NCBI GenBank assembly: GCA_021155965.1
Contig: JAJNBJ010000014.1
Span: 55,483 to 119,482 of the forward strand
From: Flavipsychrobacter sp.
GTDB lineage: Bacteria; Bacteroidota; Bacteroidia; Chitinophagales; Chitinophagaceae
Length of the DNA stretch: 64,000 bases
Direction of reading: 5' to 3'
The notes beneath the pieces were generated by a model that saw nothing but the letters and a program-made list of their open reading frames with translations, did not search any database and was not told the origin of the DNA. Shown in pieces: positions 6,624 through 15,981 of the stretch; the first letter of the stretch is position 1; the number at the start of each line of letters is the position of its first letter. Both the position numbers and the translations under genes were made by a program.

Positions 6624-9065
6624 TTACATCGGGTCAACGTCAAATATTATCTGCACATTGGTGTTGCCTTTCTTGCCGAGAATAACCTGGCGCTGGTTTT
6701 TGAGGAAGTTCTTTACATTGTCAAGCAGTTTATTATCGCGCGGGCATTTTATCCATATCTCGTGGATGTATTGGTTGCGTACTCTTGGCACTAACGCCGC
6801 CGCCGGCCCTTGTATGCCTATATCCTTAATTGTTTGCAAAGCATCTGCCATTTGCTGGGCTGCTGCTATGGCTTTGGGTTCATCCTGGTGCTTGAAACTG
6901 ATCTTTATGAGGCGTGTGTATGGAGGATAAGCAAAACGTTCGCGGTACTGGATCTCGTGCGTGTAAAAAGTACGTACATCATGTTTCTTCACCATTTTCA
7001 GGATAGGGTGTTCTAAATTGTATGCCTGTATCAGCACACGTCCCTTACCATCAACTCTGCCTGCGCGGCCGCTTACCTGTTCCATGAGTTGAAAGGCACG
7101 TTCGTTAACACGGAAGTCAGGAAAGCTTAGAATGCTATCTGCACTGAGGATACCTACTAATGATACAGATGCAAAGTCAAGCCCTTTTACTACCATTTGT
7201 GTGCCGACGAGGATATCTACTTTTCGTTTTTCCAGTTGGTCCAGCAGTTCATTCATGCTGTGCTTGCCGCGCATACTATCAACATCCATGCGGGCTACTT
7301 TGGCTTCAGGGAAAACCTGCTGAACTTCCTCCTCTATCTTTTCTGTGCCAAAAGTTTTGCTCACTAACTTATTACTGCCGCATTGAGGGCATGATTGTGT
7401 AACTGCAGCCTTTAGGCCGCAATAGTGGCAGTGCATTTTGTCGGTGCTCTTATGGTAGGTGAGCGATACAGAGCAATTTTTACATTGCGGCACCCAGCCG
7501 CACACAGTGCATAATTGAAAAGGTGAATAGCCACGCCTGTTCTGGAATAATATTATTTGTTTACGGTGCTGCAAAGCTTCAAGCATAGCCTGTTGCAATT
7601 CAGGTGTCAACAATTTTACTCCCTGGTGCTTCACAGTTTCCAGCGACTTGGCATTGATCATTTCTATAACCGGCATATCCACGCCCAGGTACCTGTCTTT
7701 AAGGCCCACATAAGCATACTTGCCCTGCTGCACATTGAACAGGCTTTCGACCGATGGCGTGGCTGAGCCTAAAATTACTTTAGCACTGAATTGTGCAGCA
7801 AGATAAATGGCAGCATCTCTCGCGTGGAAGCGTGGGGAAGGGTCTTTTTGTTTGTAAGAGCTGTCGTGTTCTTCATCAACAATGATAAGGCCAATATCAG
7901 TATAAGGCAGCCACAGTGCCGAACGCGGGCCCACTACAACTCTATAAGCACCTTTGCGTACCTTCTCCCAAATCTCTACGCGCTCATTATTGCTGAAGTG
8001 TGAATGATATACACCCAGAACATCGCCAAAGTAGGCATGCAGGCGGCGTACCAGTTGGGTGGTAAGGCCTATTTCCGGTAGCAATAGAATAGCCTGCTTA
8101 CCAGATGCGATGCACTCTTTTATTTTATGGATATAAAGCAAGGTTTTTCCGCTGCCGGTAACGCCATGCAGTAGGGCAACATTTTTCTCGCTAAGCCCTT
8201 TGTTCAGCTCATCATAAGCCCTTTGTTGTGCTTCTGTGAAGACTATTGCTTTAGCTTCGGCATTTGATGTATAGATTATCCGGTCTACATTTTTTTCTTC
8301 AATAAGAAAAATGCCCTTGGCGGCCAGGGCCTTTAGTTGTGCTGCAGTGGCATTGGTGCGGTCAAGCAGGTCGTTTTGTTTTACTACACCATGTTTTACT
8401 GATAGCTCGGTATATGCCATCAATATCTCCAGTTGTTTTGGCGCCTTTGCTAACTGATCGAAGAGTACCATTAATGCTTCTTCACTGCTGTATTCTTTGG
8501 CAAGCGTTACCACCTTCTCTCTACGTGGGCGGTAGGTAGCCTCAAGGGTTTCATTTATCTGCAGTACTTCTTTTTCCAGCAGTTCGTTGAGCACTGCTGC
8601 AAAGTGCCTTGTACCAATTGTGTTACGCAATTCGCTTATGGTAATTTCCTTGCGCAGTATCAGCATTTCTGCTGCTAGGTGGGCGGCATCGCTCCATTCA
8701 TAGTTAATACTATCATCGCCTATCCATTCCAGCCGTGTTTCGCCCATCAGTTTTAAATGGGCAGGCAGGGCAGCCTGCATCACCTCGCCTAGGCTAGCCA
8801 TGTAATATTGCCCAATCCAGCGCCAGAATTGCAGTTGCTGCTCATTGACTACCGGTTCTTCATCAATGATACCTTTTACAGGTTTTACCTGGTAAGCTTC
8901 AGGCCGTTCGTTATGCAGGCGTTCAACAATACCTGCATATTGCTTGTTTTTGCCCAATGCCACTTCCACCCTCATGCCAGGCTGCAGCATATCCTGAATA
9001 TCCACAGGCACACCATAGGTAAGCACCTGGGGCAGGTTAAGCGGCAAAATGACATCGGCAAACAT
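6624..9065 (-). CDS. priA: primosomal protein N' (replication restart helicase PriA)
   Basis: The 813-residue protein has the full PriA architecture. An N-terminal DNA-binding domain (MFADVILPLNLPQVLTYGVP) is followed by Walker A GVTGSGKT near residue 302, the DEEH box (IIVDEEHDSSYKQ) near residue 397, and a zinc-binding block between about 518 and 563 (CTVCG, CKNC, CHYC, CPQC). The C-terminal helicase part carries QVSGRAGR. PriA reloads the replicative helicase at stalled forks and is recruited by SSB tails. Its stop overlaps the region just after the bidirectional terminator. A divergent lipoprotein gene begins 55 nt from its start. Confidence 0.96.
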   Translation of the reverse strand: MFADVILPLNLPQVLTYGVPVDIQDMLQPGMRVEVALGKNKQYAGIVERLHNERPEAYQVKPVKGIIDEEPVVNEQQLQFWRWIGQYYMASLGEVMQAALPAHLKLMGETRLEWIGDDSINYEWSDAAHLAAEMLILRKEITISELRNTIGTRHFAAVLNELLEKEVLQINETLEATYRPRREKVVTLAKEYSSEEALMVLFDQLAKAPKQLEILMAYTELSVKHGVVKQNDLLDRTNATAAQLKALAAKGIFLIEEKNVDRIIYTSNAEAKAIVFTEAQQRAYDELNKGLSEKNVALLHGVTGSGKTLLYIHKIKECIASGKQAILLLPEIGLTTQLVRRLHAYFGDVLGVYHSHFSNNERVEIWEKVRKGAYRVVVGPRSALWLPYTDIGLIIVDEEHDSSYKQKDPSPRFHARDAAIYLAAQFSAKVILGSATPSVESLFNVQQGKYAYVGLKDRYLGVDMPVIEMINAKSLETVKHQGVKLLTPELQQAMLEALQHRKQIILFQNRRGYSPFQLCTVCGWVPQCKNCSVSLTYHKSTDKMHCHYCGLKAAVTQSCPQCGSNKLVSKTFGTEKIEEEVQQVFPEAKVARMDVDSMRGKHSMNELLDQLEKRKVDILVGTQMVVKGLDFASVSLVGILSADSILSFPDFRVNERAFQLMEQVSGRAGRVDGKGRVLIQAYNLEHPILKMVKKHDVRTFYTHEIQYRERFAYPPYTRLIKISFKHQDEPKAIAAAQQMADALQTIKDIGIQGPAAALVPRVRNQYIHEIWIKCPRDNKLLDNVKNFLKNQRQVILGKKGNTNVQIIFDVDPM

Positions 9066-9078
9066 GGCTGCAAGTTAA

Positions 9079-9107
9079 TTGTCAGCGGGTATATTCGATT
9101 ATATTTG
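9079..9107 (+). promoter_or_regulatory. complete Bacteroidota-type promoter
   Basis: TTG (9079-9081), an 18-nt spacer and TATATTTG (9100-9107) match the -33/-7 consensus perfectly. The -33 TTG coincides with an apparent upstream TTG codon of the next gene's frame, showing that translation begins at ATG 9121. Confidence 0.75.
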
Positions 9108-9120
9108 CAGAAAAAACAAA

Positions 9121-9915
9121 ATGCGCGGTTTATATATTATTCTGTTGGCTGTGTTTCTTATTTCGTGCGGCAGCGAAGAGGAAAGCAATTCGGGTAAAAA
9201 AGAAACAATAACTGTAGCTATTGACCCGGAAACCGGTCAGCCAAGCGCTGTACAGACACCTACTGCAACGATGACCTTGCCCGGCCCAAACGATATGACG
9301 CAATTTGCTATAAAAGAAATTACCGGATTTTACGGTGGTATTGCCAGGGCTTCTAATGGCACAACAAATAAAGGGAAAAGATTCTACCGGATAGATATCA
9401 GCAACAGCCCCATACTGGACAGCAACGTAAAAATTACCGAACTCAACATTTCCAACATTGCCATACTCTTTTATAAACATATATCGCCGGAAAAGGACAA
9501 ATTTGATGAGATACAGGCGTCTATTACGTTTGGTGATGGGCAAAAGCTGGTGAAAACATATACAAAGGAAAAGCTTGAGCTGGTGATATCGAAAGTAGTG
9601 GTGATAACGAAAATTGTTGGTTTGCTGAAAGCGAAAAACTATGACGGGTTATTGCCGTTGATGAATGATAAGAGCCATATTGTTTATGACAAGACAATGC
9701 TTGTAAAAAGTATTGAGCGTGCAGAAGAAAGGCTGGAGCCGGTAAAGGAATTCATTCCCTACGGGTTCCTGTTCATACTAAATGACAAGAAAAAGGAACT
9801 GCTGCATATATCCGGTGTGCTGTTACGCGAGCGCGGAAACAATAATGAGTTTAGTGTTGACTTCGACCCTTCAGTTACAAAAGAGGAGATACTTTTTCTT
9901 AACTACAAATTATAG
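9121..9915 (+). CDS. hypothetical lipoprotein
   Basis: A 264-residue lipoprotein of no family I recognise. ATG 9121 is chosen because it follows the promoter by 13 nt and gives an ideal signal: MRGLYIILLAVFLISC with the lipidated Cys at residue 16. A Ser/Gly/Glu-rich linker and a Pro/Thr stretch precede a mixed alpha/beta body with a repeated theme of Lys/Glu-rich strands (TKEKLELVISKVVVITKIVG). No catalytic motif is evident. It is followed after 2 nt by the flavin oxidoreductase gene, so the two are probably cotranscribed. Confidence 0.7.
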   Translation: MRGLYIILLAVFLISCGSEEESNSGKKETITVAIDPETGQPSAVQTPTATMTLPGPNDMTQFAIKEITGFYGGIARASNGTTNKGKRFYRIDISNSPILDSNVKITELNISNIAILFYKHISPEKDKFDEIQASITFGDGQKLVKTYTKEKLELVISKVVVITKIVGLLKAKNYDGLLPLMNDKSHIVYDKTMLVKSIERAEERLEPVKEFIPYGFLFILNDKKKELLHISGVLLRERGNNNEFSVDFDPSVTKEEILFLNYKL

Positions 9916-9917
9916 GT

Positions 9918-10991
9918 GTGCTGCCGCAACTGTTTACACCACTTACCATAAGAAGTATCACACTGAAGAACAGGATAGTGGTATCGCCTATGTGCCAGTA
10001 TTCAGGCGAGGACGGCTTTGCTAATGATTGGCATTTTGTACACCTGGGCAGCAGGGCTGTGGGTGGTGCGGGCCTTGTATTTACAGAAGCTATTGCTGTT
10101 ACTCCTGAGGGCAGGATATCTCCGCATGACCTTGGTTTATGGAAGGACGATCACATTGCACCACTAAAAAAGATCATTGATTTTATTGAAAAACAGGGAA
10201 GTGTGCCCGGCATACAATTGGCGCATGCAGGGCGAAAAGCCAGTATAATGGAGCCCTGGAATGCAGATAAATTTATTCCGGTAGCGGACGGTGGCTGGCA
10301 GTCTGTTGCACCCAGTGCCATACCTTTTGCAGATGAGCATAATATACCGCATGAGCTGACAGAAGCAGAAATAGCAGGGATAGTTGCAGCATTTAAGGCA
10401 GCGACAAAGCGAGCATTACAGGCCGGTTTTAAAGTAATAGAGATACATGGGGCACATGGATACCTCATTAATGAATTCACTTCACCGTTAAGCAATAAAC
10501 GCACGGACAAATACGGTGGCTCAATTGAGAGCCGTATTCGTTTCGTATTGGAAATAATTGATGCGATAAGGACCGAGTGGCCGCAGGACTATCCATTGTT
10601 CCTGCGTATATCCAGTACGGATTGGGTAGAGGACGGCTGGATGATAGATGATTCTGTTCGGCTGGCGGAAATTGTAAAGGCGAAAGGAGTAGACCTGATG
10701 GATTGCTCATCGGGTGGTGCAGTGCCGCATGTGAAAATACCTGCAAAACCCAATTACCAGGTTCCTTTTGCCGAGGCTGTGCGCAAAACAGGGATATTGA
10801 CCGGTGCAGTTGGAATTATTGTAACGCCAGAACAGGCAGAGGCTATATTGGCAAACGGTCAAGCCGACCTTATATTTATTGCGCGGGAATTATTACGAGA
10901 CCCTTATTTTCCTTTACGAGCTGCCAGAGAGCTTGGGTATGATGAAATGGTTTGGCCTGTGCAATATGAGCGCGCAAAGAGGAAAAAATAG
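9918..10991 (+). CDS. NADH:flavin oxidoreductase, old yellow enzyme family (YqjM-like)
   Basis: A 357-residue FMN-dependent ene-reductase that reduces activated C=C bonds with NAD(P)H. The GTG start lies 2 nt after the preceding stop; LFTPLTIRSITLKNRIVVSP is the typical family opening. SPMCQYS has Cys26, the redox-tuning residue of the YqjM (thermophilic-like) subclass. HAGRKAS near residue 105 and EIHGAHGYLINEFTSPLSNK near residue 177 hold substrate-binding His residues, and KYGGSIESR follows. The C-terminal FMN phosphate-binding part reads ADLIFIARELLRDP. The physiological substrate is unknown, and nothing in the neighbourhood points to a pathway. Confidence 0.93.
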   Translation: MLPQLFTPLTIRSITLKNRIVVSPMCQYSGEDGFANDWHFVHLGSRAVGGAGLVFTEAIAVTPEGRISPHDLGLWKDDHIAPLKKIIDFIEKQGSVPGIQLAHAGRKASIMEPWNADKFIPVADGGWQSVAPSAIPFADEHNIPHELTEAEIAGIVAAFKAATKRALQAGFKVIEIHGAHGYLINEFTSPLSNKRTDKYGGSIESRIRFVLEIIDAIRTEWPQDYPLFLRISSTDWVEDGWMIDDSVRLAEIVKAKGVDLMDCSSGGAVPHVKIPAKPNYQVPFAEAVRKTGILTGAVGIIVTPEQAEAILANGQADLIFIARELLRDPYFPLRAARELGYDEMVWPVQYERAKRKK

Positions 10992-10994
10992 GAA

Positions 10995-11585
10995 TCAGGC
11001 AATATTTACCCCATCATAAATGTCATTAAGCGGCAGAGAGATCCCTATAGAATTAAAGACCAACGTATCGCTAAGGTTTTTATATTCATTCAATTCCCAG
11101 TTGCCCTGCTCATTTATATAAAAATCTTCGATGCTGTAAGACCCGGAGTCAACTAAAACATATTCTTTCAAGGTTGGTATATCGCGGTACAATTTGAATT
11201 TATCGCCGCGATCGTATGTTTTTGTCGAAGGAGATAACACTTCAATGATCATTGTCGGGTTTAAAACATTATACTGGTCATCATTTAAAGTATTTCTTTG
11301 TCCGCAAACTATTGAAATGTCAGGATATGTAAAAAGGCTATTCTTTTCAATGTGTATTCGCTGGTCACTATTATATGGCTTGCAAGGCTTGCCTTTCAAT
11401 TTATTCCATAAATTGGCATATAAGTTGCCTGCTATATCATTATGCTGCAACTTTGCCCCGGACATTGCAAATATCTCTCCCTGGTAATATTCGTGCTTCT
11501 CTGTAGCAGCATTTTCCATTTCCAGGTATTCCTCTATGGTATATTTCCGCTTGTTGTAGTCTACGGCGGGTTCATTTACTATCAT
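10995..11585 (-). CDS. Uma2 family protein (DUF820, PD-(D/E)XK nuclease fold)
   Basis: A 196-residue Uma2/DUF820 protein. It carries the standard opening [20 protein letters not shown], then GEIFAMSGA, the putative nuclease-core segment [11 protein letters not shown] (Asp) and [18 protein letters not shown] (Glu), and the final strand LKEYVLVDS. These match the D...ExK-like core of the fold. The family is widespread in cyanobacteria and Bacteroidota, and its biological role is unknown. Its stop lies 3 nt from the convergent oxidoreductase stop. The ATG is at 11585 and the 72-nt gap upstream is shared with the divergent GlcD-like gene. Confidence 0.88.
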   Translation of the reverse strand: MIVNEPAVDYNKRKYTIEEYLEMENAATEKHEYYQGEIFAMSGAKLQHNDIAGNLYANLWNKLKGKPCKPYNSDQRIHIEKNSLFTYPDISIVCGQRNTLNDDQYNVLNPTMIIEVLSPSTKTYDRGDKFKLYRDIPTLKEYVLVDSGSYSIEDFYINEQGNWELNEYKNLSDTLVFNSIGISLPLNDIYDGVNIA

Positions 11586-11621
11586 AATATAAAGATAAGC
11601 AATTTATAGCTGATGTATAAA

Positions 11622-11653
11622 TTGGGCTGCTAGTGCAAAATTTTTCATCTTTG
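11622..11653 (+). promoter_or_regulatory. promoter of the GlcD-like gene
   Basis: TTG (11622-11624), a 21-nt spacer and CATCTTTG (11646-11653, one mismatch to TAnnTTTG). The GTG start follows the -7 box by only 4 nt, so the transcript would be leaderless. Confidence 0.5.
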
Positions 11654-11657
11654 CAAC

Positions 11658-13067
11658 GTGACATTTACTAAAATACAACCGCCACATATTTCGTTCTTCA
11701 GCAATCTGCTGGGCGAAAAGTATGTACTCTGCGATAGCGAAAACCTTGATCGTTGTGCCAGCGATGAAACCGAAGACCTGCATTACCTGCCCGAAGTAGT
11801 GCTGCAACCGGGTTTGGTGGAAGAAGTAAGTGCAATTATGAAGTATTGTAACGACCAGGTGATACCCGTTACCCCACGGGGCGCGGGTACAGGATTGAGC
11901 GGAGGGGCATTGCCTGTATTTGGCGGTGTGGTCCTGGATATGAAACGGTTCAATAAAATACTGCATGTGGATAAGCGCAATTTCCAGGTAACTACTGAAC
12001 CGGGTGTCATTACGCAGGAGTTGCAGGAGCATCTGAAAGCGGAGGGTTTATTTTATCCCCCGGACCCCGCAAGTAAAGGTTCTTGCTTTATTGGCGGTAA
12101 TGTATCAGAAAATTCCGGCGGTCCGCGGGCGGTGAAGTATGGCGTAGTAAAAGATTACGTGCTGAACCTGGAGGTAGTTCTGCCAAATGGTGAGGTGATA
12201 TGGACGGGCGCTAATGTGCTGAAGAATGCCACAGGTTATAATCTTACACAGTTAGTTGTTGGTAGTGAGGGTACTCTTTGCATCATTACCAGGATCGTAT
12301 TGCGATTGATACCTGCTGTGAAGCACGATCTTTTGTTGCTAGTACCTTTTCGCTCTGCTGTGCAGGCGTGCGAAGCGGTTAATGCTATATTCCTTGCAGG
12401 TTATACTCCATCGGCGCTGGAGTTTATGGAACGTGATGCACTGGAATGGTCTATGCGGTTTGTGCAGGCAACGGGCATACACCTGCCGGCTGATATTGCT
12501 GCCCACCTGCTGATAGAAGTGGATGGCAACCATATGGAAGAATTATGCCGTGATGCCGAAGCTATTTCGCAGATCGTTCAGCAATATGATATTGACGAAG
12601 TTTTATTTGCCGACAGCCACGAGCAGAAACAAATGCTGTGGACACTGCGCCGCAAAGTAGGCGAAGCAGTAAAAAGCAACTCTATTTACAAAGAAGAAGA
12701 CACCGTAGTGCCGCGTGCAGAACTCCCTGAACTATTACAGATCATAAAAAGCCTGGGCAGGGAGTTTGGGTTCCACTCAGTTTGCTACGGCCATGCAGGA
12801 GATGGTAACCTGCATGTGAATATTGTAAAAGACAACATGAGCGACGCTGACTGGAACGAAAAACTACCCCAGGGCATCCGCAGGCTGTTCAAAGAGGTGG
12901 TAAGGATGGGCGGTACCATATCCGGTGAGCATGGTATAGGGCTGGTGCAGCGCGATTATATGGATATAGCCTTCAATCCTGTGCAAATGGCCCTGATGCG
13001 GCAGATAAAACAGCTATTTGACCCTAAAGGGATATTAAACCCGGGCAAGATTTTAACGTCTCTATAA
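11658..13067 (+). CDS. FAD-binding oxidase, glycolate/D-lactate oxidase GlcD family
   Basis: A 469-residue FAD-linked 2-hydroxyacid dehydrogenase. The VAO-type FAD domain shows TPRGAGTGLSGGALPVFGG near residue 75. DPASKGSCFIGGNVSENSGG and the ADP-binding LVVGSEGTLCIITR follow. The C-terminal domain carries YGHAGDGNLHVNI and SGEHGIGLVQR, which hold the catalytic and metal-binding His residues of the GlcD/D-LDH group. It oxidises glycolate or D-lactate to the 2-oxoacid, passing electrons to the membrane. The GTG start lies at the predicted transcription start. GlcE/GlcF partners are absent, so a stand-alone D-lactate dehydrogenase is as likely as glycolate oxidase. Confidence 0.9.
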   Translation: MTFTKIQPPHISFFSNLLGEKYVLCDSENLDRCASDETEDLHYLPEVVLQPGLVEEVSAIMKYCNDQVIPVTPRGAGTGLSGGALPVFGGVVLDMKRFNKILHVDKRNFQVTTEPGVITQELQEHLKAEGLFYPPDPASKGSCFIGGNVSENSGGPRAVKYGVVKDYVLNLEVVLPNGEVIWTGANVLKNATGYNLTQLVVGSEGTLCIITRIVLRLIPAVKHDLLLLVPFRSAVQACEAVNAIFLAGYTPSALEFMERDALEWSMRFVQATGIHLPADIAAHLLIEVDGNHMEELCRDAEAISQIVQQYDIDEVLFADSHEQKQMLWTLRRKVGEAVKSNSIYKEEDTVVPRAELPELLQIIKSLGREFGFHSVCYGHAGDGNLHVNIVKDNMSDADWNEKLPQGIRRLFKEVVRMGGTISGEHGIGLVQRDYMDIAFNPVQMALMRQIKQLFDPKGILNPGKILTSL

Positions 13068-13125
13068 GGGTGGGCGCAATTTTCACATATTATTTTACGT
13101 TAACTTCGTAGAACATTTTTTTACT

Positions 13126-13755
13126 ATGAAACGCATTCTGTTGGTTTTCCTGCTTTTTATAGGCATCAATTATGCTTCTGCGCAGGAAGTTTATACTAGT
13201 TCGGGCAAGTCGCACAGCCATAAAAAGTCTCAAAAAAATAAGAAAAAAGGGTATGATCCTGACAGGTTAATATTAGGCGGCGGCCTGAACGGACTTAGTT
13301 ATAGCACCGTTGGGGCGTCTGCCGGGATTTCTTTAATTGCGGGCTACCGCATTTTAGATAAATTATCTGCAGGCGTAGGTATTGGGTACCAGTACTCACA
13401 GAGGTCTGTGCCGGACCTGTTGAATCCCAGCAAAGCATACCATGAAAAGCTGCATTTAGTGTATCCAAGTGTTTGGGTTCGCTATTTTGTTTACCGGAAT
13501 TTTTTCGTTTCCACTACTGCGGAATACAATATTATTAATTACCGGGAGCAGGGCCTTGATGCTGCGGGAAATACCACAACAATACAGACCAATGTTTCTA
13601 ATATTTCTTTATTGCCGGGTTGTGGTTTCAGGATACCATTGGGCGGCCGCGTAGCAGCATACGGTGAGCTGAGAATGGAGGTATTACAGGGCAAATATAG
13701 CCCATATCCACCGCTCACCCCGATGGTCAACTTTGGTTTTGCTGCCGGCCTGTAA
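13126..13755 (+). CDS. secreted outer-membrane beta-barrel-like protein
   Basis: A 209-residue protein with a clear signal peptide (MKRILLVFLLFIGINYASAQ, cleavage after residue 20). A short Ser/His/Lys-rich segment (SHSHKKSQKNKKKG) is followed by alternating hydrophobic/polar strands ending in hydrophobic residues (LSAGVGIGYQYSQRSV, VYPSVWVRYFVYRNFFVSTT, PMVNFGFAAGL). This layout fits a small eight-strand porin-like barrel. No ligand or family can be named. It stands alone between the oxidase gene and a hairpin terminator, so it is probably monocistronic. Confidence 0.7.
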   Translation: MKRILLVFLLFIGINYASAQEVYTSSGKSHSHKKSQKNKKKGYDPDRLILGGGLNGLSYSTVGASAGISLIAGYRILDKLSAGVGIGYQYSQRSVPDLLNPSKAYHEKLHLVYPSVWVRYFVYRNFFVSTTAEYNIINYREQGLDAAGNTTTIQTNVSNISLLPGCGFRIPLGGRVAAYGELRMEVLQGKYSPYPPLTPMVNFGFAAGL

Positions 13756-13784
13756 AGTAAATGAGTAAAATAAATTAATTTAGG

Positions 13785-13812
13785 GCTTTGCTACATCCGG
13801 CAAAGCTTTTTT
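13785..13812 (+). terminator. rho-independent terminator
   Basis: GCTTTGC (13785-13791) and GCAAAGC (13800-13806) form a perfect 7-bp stem with an 8-nt loop, followed by six T. It ends the barrel-protein transcript just before the symporter ATG. Confidence 0.85.
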
Positions 13813-13819
13813 ATTTCTG

Positions 13820-15286
13820 ATGAACTCCGTTATCCTGTTTTCTATTGTCATTGCTTATTTCTCGGTATTGTTGGGCATTGCGTTCTATACTTCCCGGCAT
13901 TCTAATAATGAATCATTTTTTATTGGCAACCGCAGCAGCAAGTGGTGGCTGGTGGCATTTGGGATGATAGGCACCTCCCTGTCGGGAATGACATTCATAT
14001 CCGTACCTGGCACCGTAGGCAAAATGGGGTTCGATTATTTCCAGGTAGTGATTGGCTATTGGCTGGGGTATTTTGTAGTTGCGTTTGTTTTACTGCCGCT
14101 TTATTACAGGTTGAATTTAACCTCTATTTACACCTACCTCGAGGGTAGGTTGGGGATTGCTTCTTATAAAACAGGAGCATTATTCTTCATCCTTTCCCGC
14201 ACGCTGGGCGCTACATTACGCTTATACCTTGTCATAAAAGTGTTGGAAAAATTTGTATTGCAGGATATTGGCATATCGTTTGAGGTAACAGCTATAGTGA
14301 TACTCGGCTTGATACTGTTATATACCTATCGTGGCGGCGTAAAAACCATTGTGTGGACGGATACGCTGCAAACCACATTCATGTTGCTGGCACTCATTAT
14401 TTGTGTGATCTACATTATGCATGCCATGAACTTTAACTTTGGCGAAGCATGGCAGGCAATGCAGCAGAAAGGATACACAAAAATGATAAATACAGATGTA
14501 AATAGTCCTTCCTTCTTCCTTAAGCAAATATTGGGAGGTGCATTCATTACCATAGGCATGACCGGCCTTGACCAGGAAATGATGCAGAAGAACATCAGCG
14601 TGAGCAATGTTAAGGACTCTAAGAAGAATATGATCACCTTCTGCTTTGTATTGCTGGTGGCTAATTTTATTTTCCTGCTGCTGGGTGGCCTGCTTTACTT
14701 GTATGCAGAGGCAAATGGTATTGCAGCGGTTAAAGACGATATTTTCCCGATGATAGCGTTAAAGAGCGGACTGCCGTTCTTTATTACCGTATGCTTCATT
14801 ATCGGGCTTATATCTGCGCTTTTTCCAAGTGCAGATGGTGCTTTGACAGCGCTTACTTCCTCTTATTGCATAGATATTATAGGCCTGCGCAAACGTACCG
14901 ACCTTACCGAGCAACAGCAGAAACGCAAACGACTTATAGTGCATAATACGTTTGCCATTCTTTTCCTTGCATGTATATTTATTTTCCGGGCCGTAGATAA
15001 TGGCTCACTGATACAACTATTGCTGGTGGTAGCGGGATATACTTATGGCCCGCTACTGGCGCTGTTCGCATTTGGTATACTCACAAAGCGGCATGTAAAG
15101 AATGAATTAGTGCCCATAATGTGCATCATAGCGCCTGTATTTTGCTATATACTCAAGCAGCATGATACTGCATGGCTCGGCGGCTATGTTATAGGAACAG
15201 AATTATTGATCATCAACGCAACAATTACTTTTATTTTGCTGCTGTGCATCTCTAAAAAAGATGGAATTTTAAATGTGAATGTATGA
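13820..15286 (+). CDS. sodium:solute symporter (SSS family)
   Basis: A 488-residue inner-membrane protein with about 13 hydrophobic helices. The N-terminal region FFIGNRSSKWWLVAFGMIGT, followed by LSGMTFISVPG, is typical of the SSS/SLC5 family, as is ITIGMTGLDQEMMQKNIS in the middle. It uses the sodium gradient to import a small organic solute. The substrate cannot be read from sequence; Bacteroidota homologues are often annotated as sodium/sugar or sodium/carboxylate carriers. Its stop overlaps the ATG of the LOG gene by 4 nt, so translation of the next two genes is coupled. Confidence 0.9.
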   Translation: MNSVILFSIVIAYFSVLLGIAFYTSRHSNNESFFIGNRSSKWWLVAFGMIGTSLSGMTFISVPGTVGKMGFDYFQVVIGYWLGYFVVAFVLLPLYYRLNLTSIYTYLEGRLGIASYKTGALFFILSRTLGATLRLYLVIKVLEKFVLQDIGISFEVTAIVILGLILLYTYRGGVKTIVWTDTLQTTFMLLALIICVIYIMHAMNFNFGEAWQAMQQKGYTKMINTDVNSPSFFLKQILGGAFITIGMTGLDQEMMQKNISVSNVKDSKKNMITFCFVLLVANFIFLLLGGLLYLYAEANGIAAVKDDIFPMIALKSGLPFFITVCFIIGLISALFPSADGALTALTSSYCIDIIGLRKRTDLTEQQQKRKRLIVHNTFAILFLACIFIFRAVDNGSLIQLLLVVAGYTYGPLLALFAFGILTKRHVKNELVPIMCIIAPVFCYILKQHDTAWLGGYVIGTELLIINATITFILLLCISKKDGILNVNV

Positions 15287-15981
15287 AAGATCAACTGACG
15301 AAGCTGAAAATGCGCGACTGGACAGAGACAAAGGCACACTCCAGCTGGCAGATATTTAAGATAATGGCCGAGTTTGTGCAGGGGTTTGAAACGCTTGCCA
15401 AGATAGGCCCCTGTGTTTCCATATTTGGTTCTGCGCGTACCAGGCCCGGGCATAAGTATTATGAGCTTACTGTAGAGGTGGCAAAAAAGCTGGCTGAGCA
15501 GGGTTTTGGCATTATTACAGGCGGTGGGCCGGGTATAATGGAGGCCGCCAATAAAGGTGCAAGCCTGGCATCAGGCAAATCGGTAGGGTTGAATATAGAC
15601 CTGCCATTCGAGCAGTCGCAAAATCCCTTTATCGACGGCGATACCTCTATCAATTTCGACTACTTCTTTGTACGCAAAGTGATGTTCACTAAGTATGCGC
15701 AGGCGTTTATCATGATGCCGGGCGGCTGGGGTACTATGGATGAATTTTTTGAAGTAGCGACGCTGATACAAACCCGGAAGTTTACACAAACACCCATGAT
15801 ATGTATGGGGTCGGAATATTGGAAAGGGCTTTTTGACTGGATGCGTGCTACAATGCAGGACGCTGAAGGTAACATCAGTCCCGGTGACCTGGAGATGATA
15901 AAAATATTTGACAACGTTGACGAGGTAGTTGCCTACCTGAGCGAGTTTTACACACACAATAAATTACAACCTAATTTCTGA
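15283..15981 (+). CDS. LOG family protein (nucleotide 5'-monophosphate phosphoribohydrolase-like)
   Basis: A 232-residue LOG/TIGR00730 protein. The Rossmann-like core shows GPCVSIFGSARTRPGHKYYE, the phosphate loop ITGGGPGIMEAANKGA near residue 79, and the signature PGGWGTMDEFFEV near residue 145 (PGGxGTxxE). Family members hydrolyse nucleoside 5'-monophosphates to base and ribose phosphate, some releasing cytokinin-like purines; others act as nucleotide-salvage enzymes (PpnN-like). It sits between the symporter and the methyltransferase with 4-nt and 1-nt overlaps, so the three form one translational unit. Confidence 0.92.
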   Translation: MKDQLTKLKMRDWTETKAHSSWQIFKIMAEFVQGFETLAKIGPCVSIFGSARTRPGHKYYELTVEVAKKLAEQGFGIITGGGPGIMEAANKGASLASGKSVGLNIDLPFEQSQNPFIDGDTSINFDYFFVRKVMFTKYAQAFIMMPGGWGTMDEFFEVATLIQTRKFTQTPMICMGSEYWKGLFDWMRATMQDAEGNISPGDLEMIKIFDNVDEVVAYLSEFYTHNKLQPNF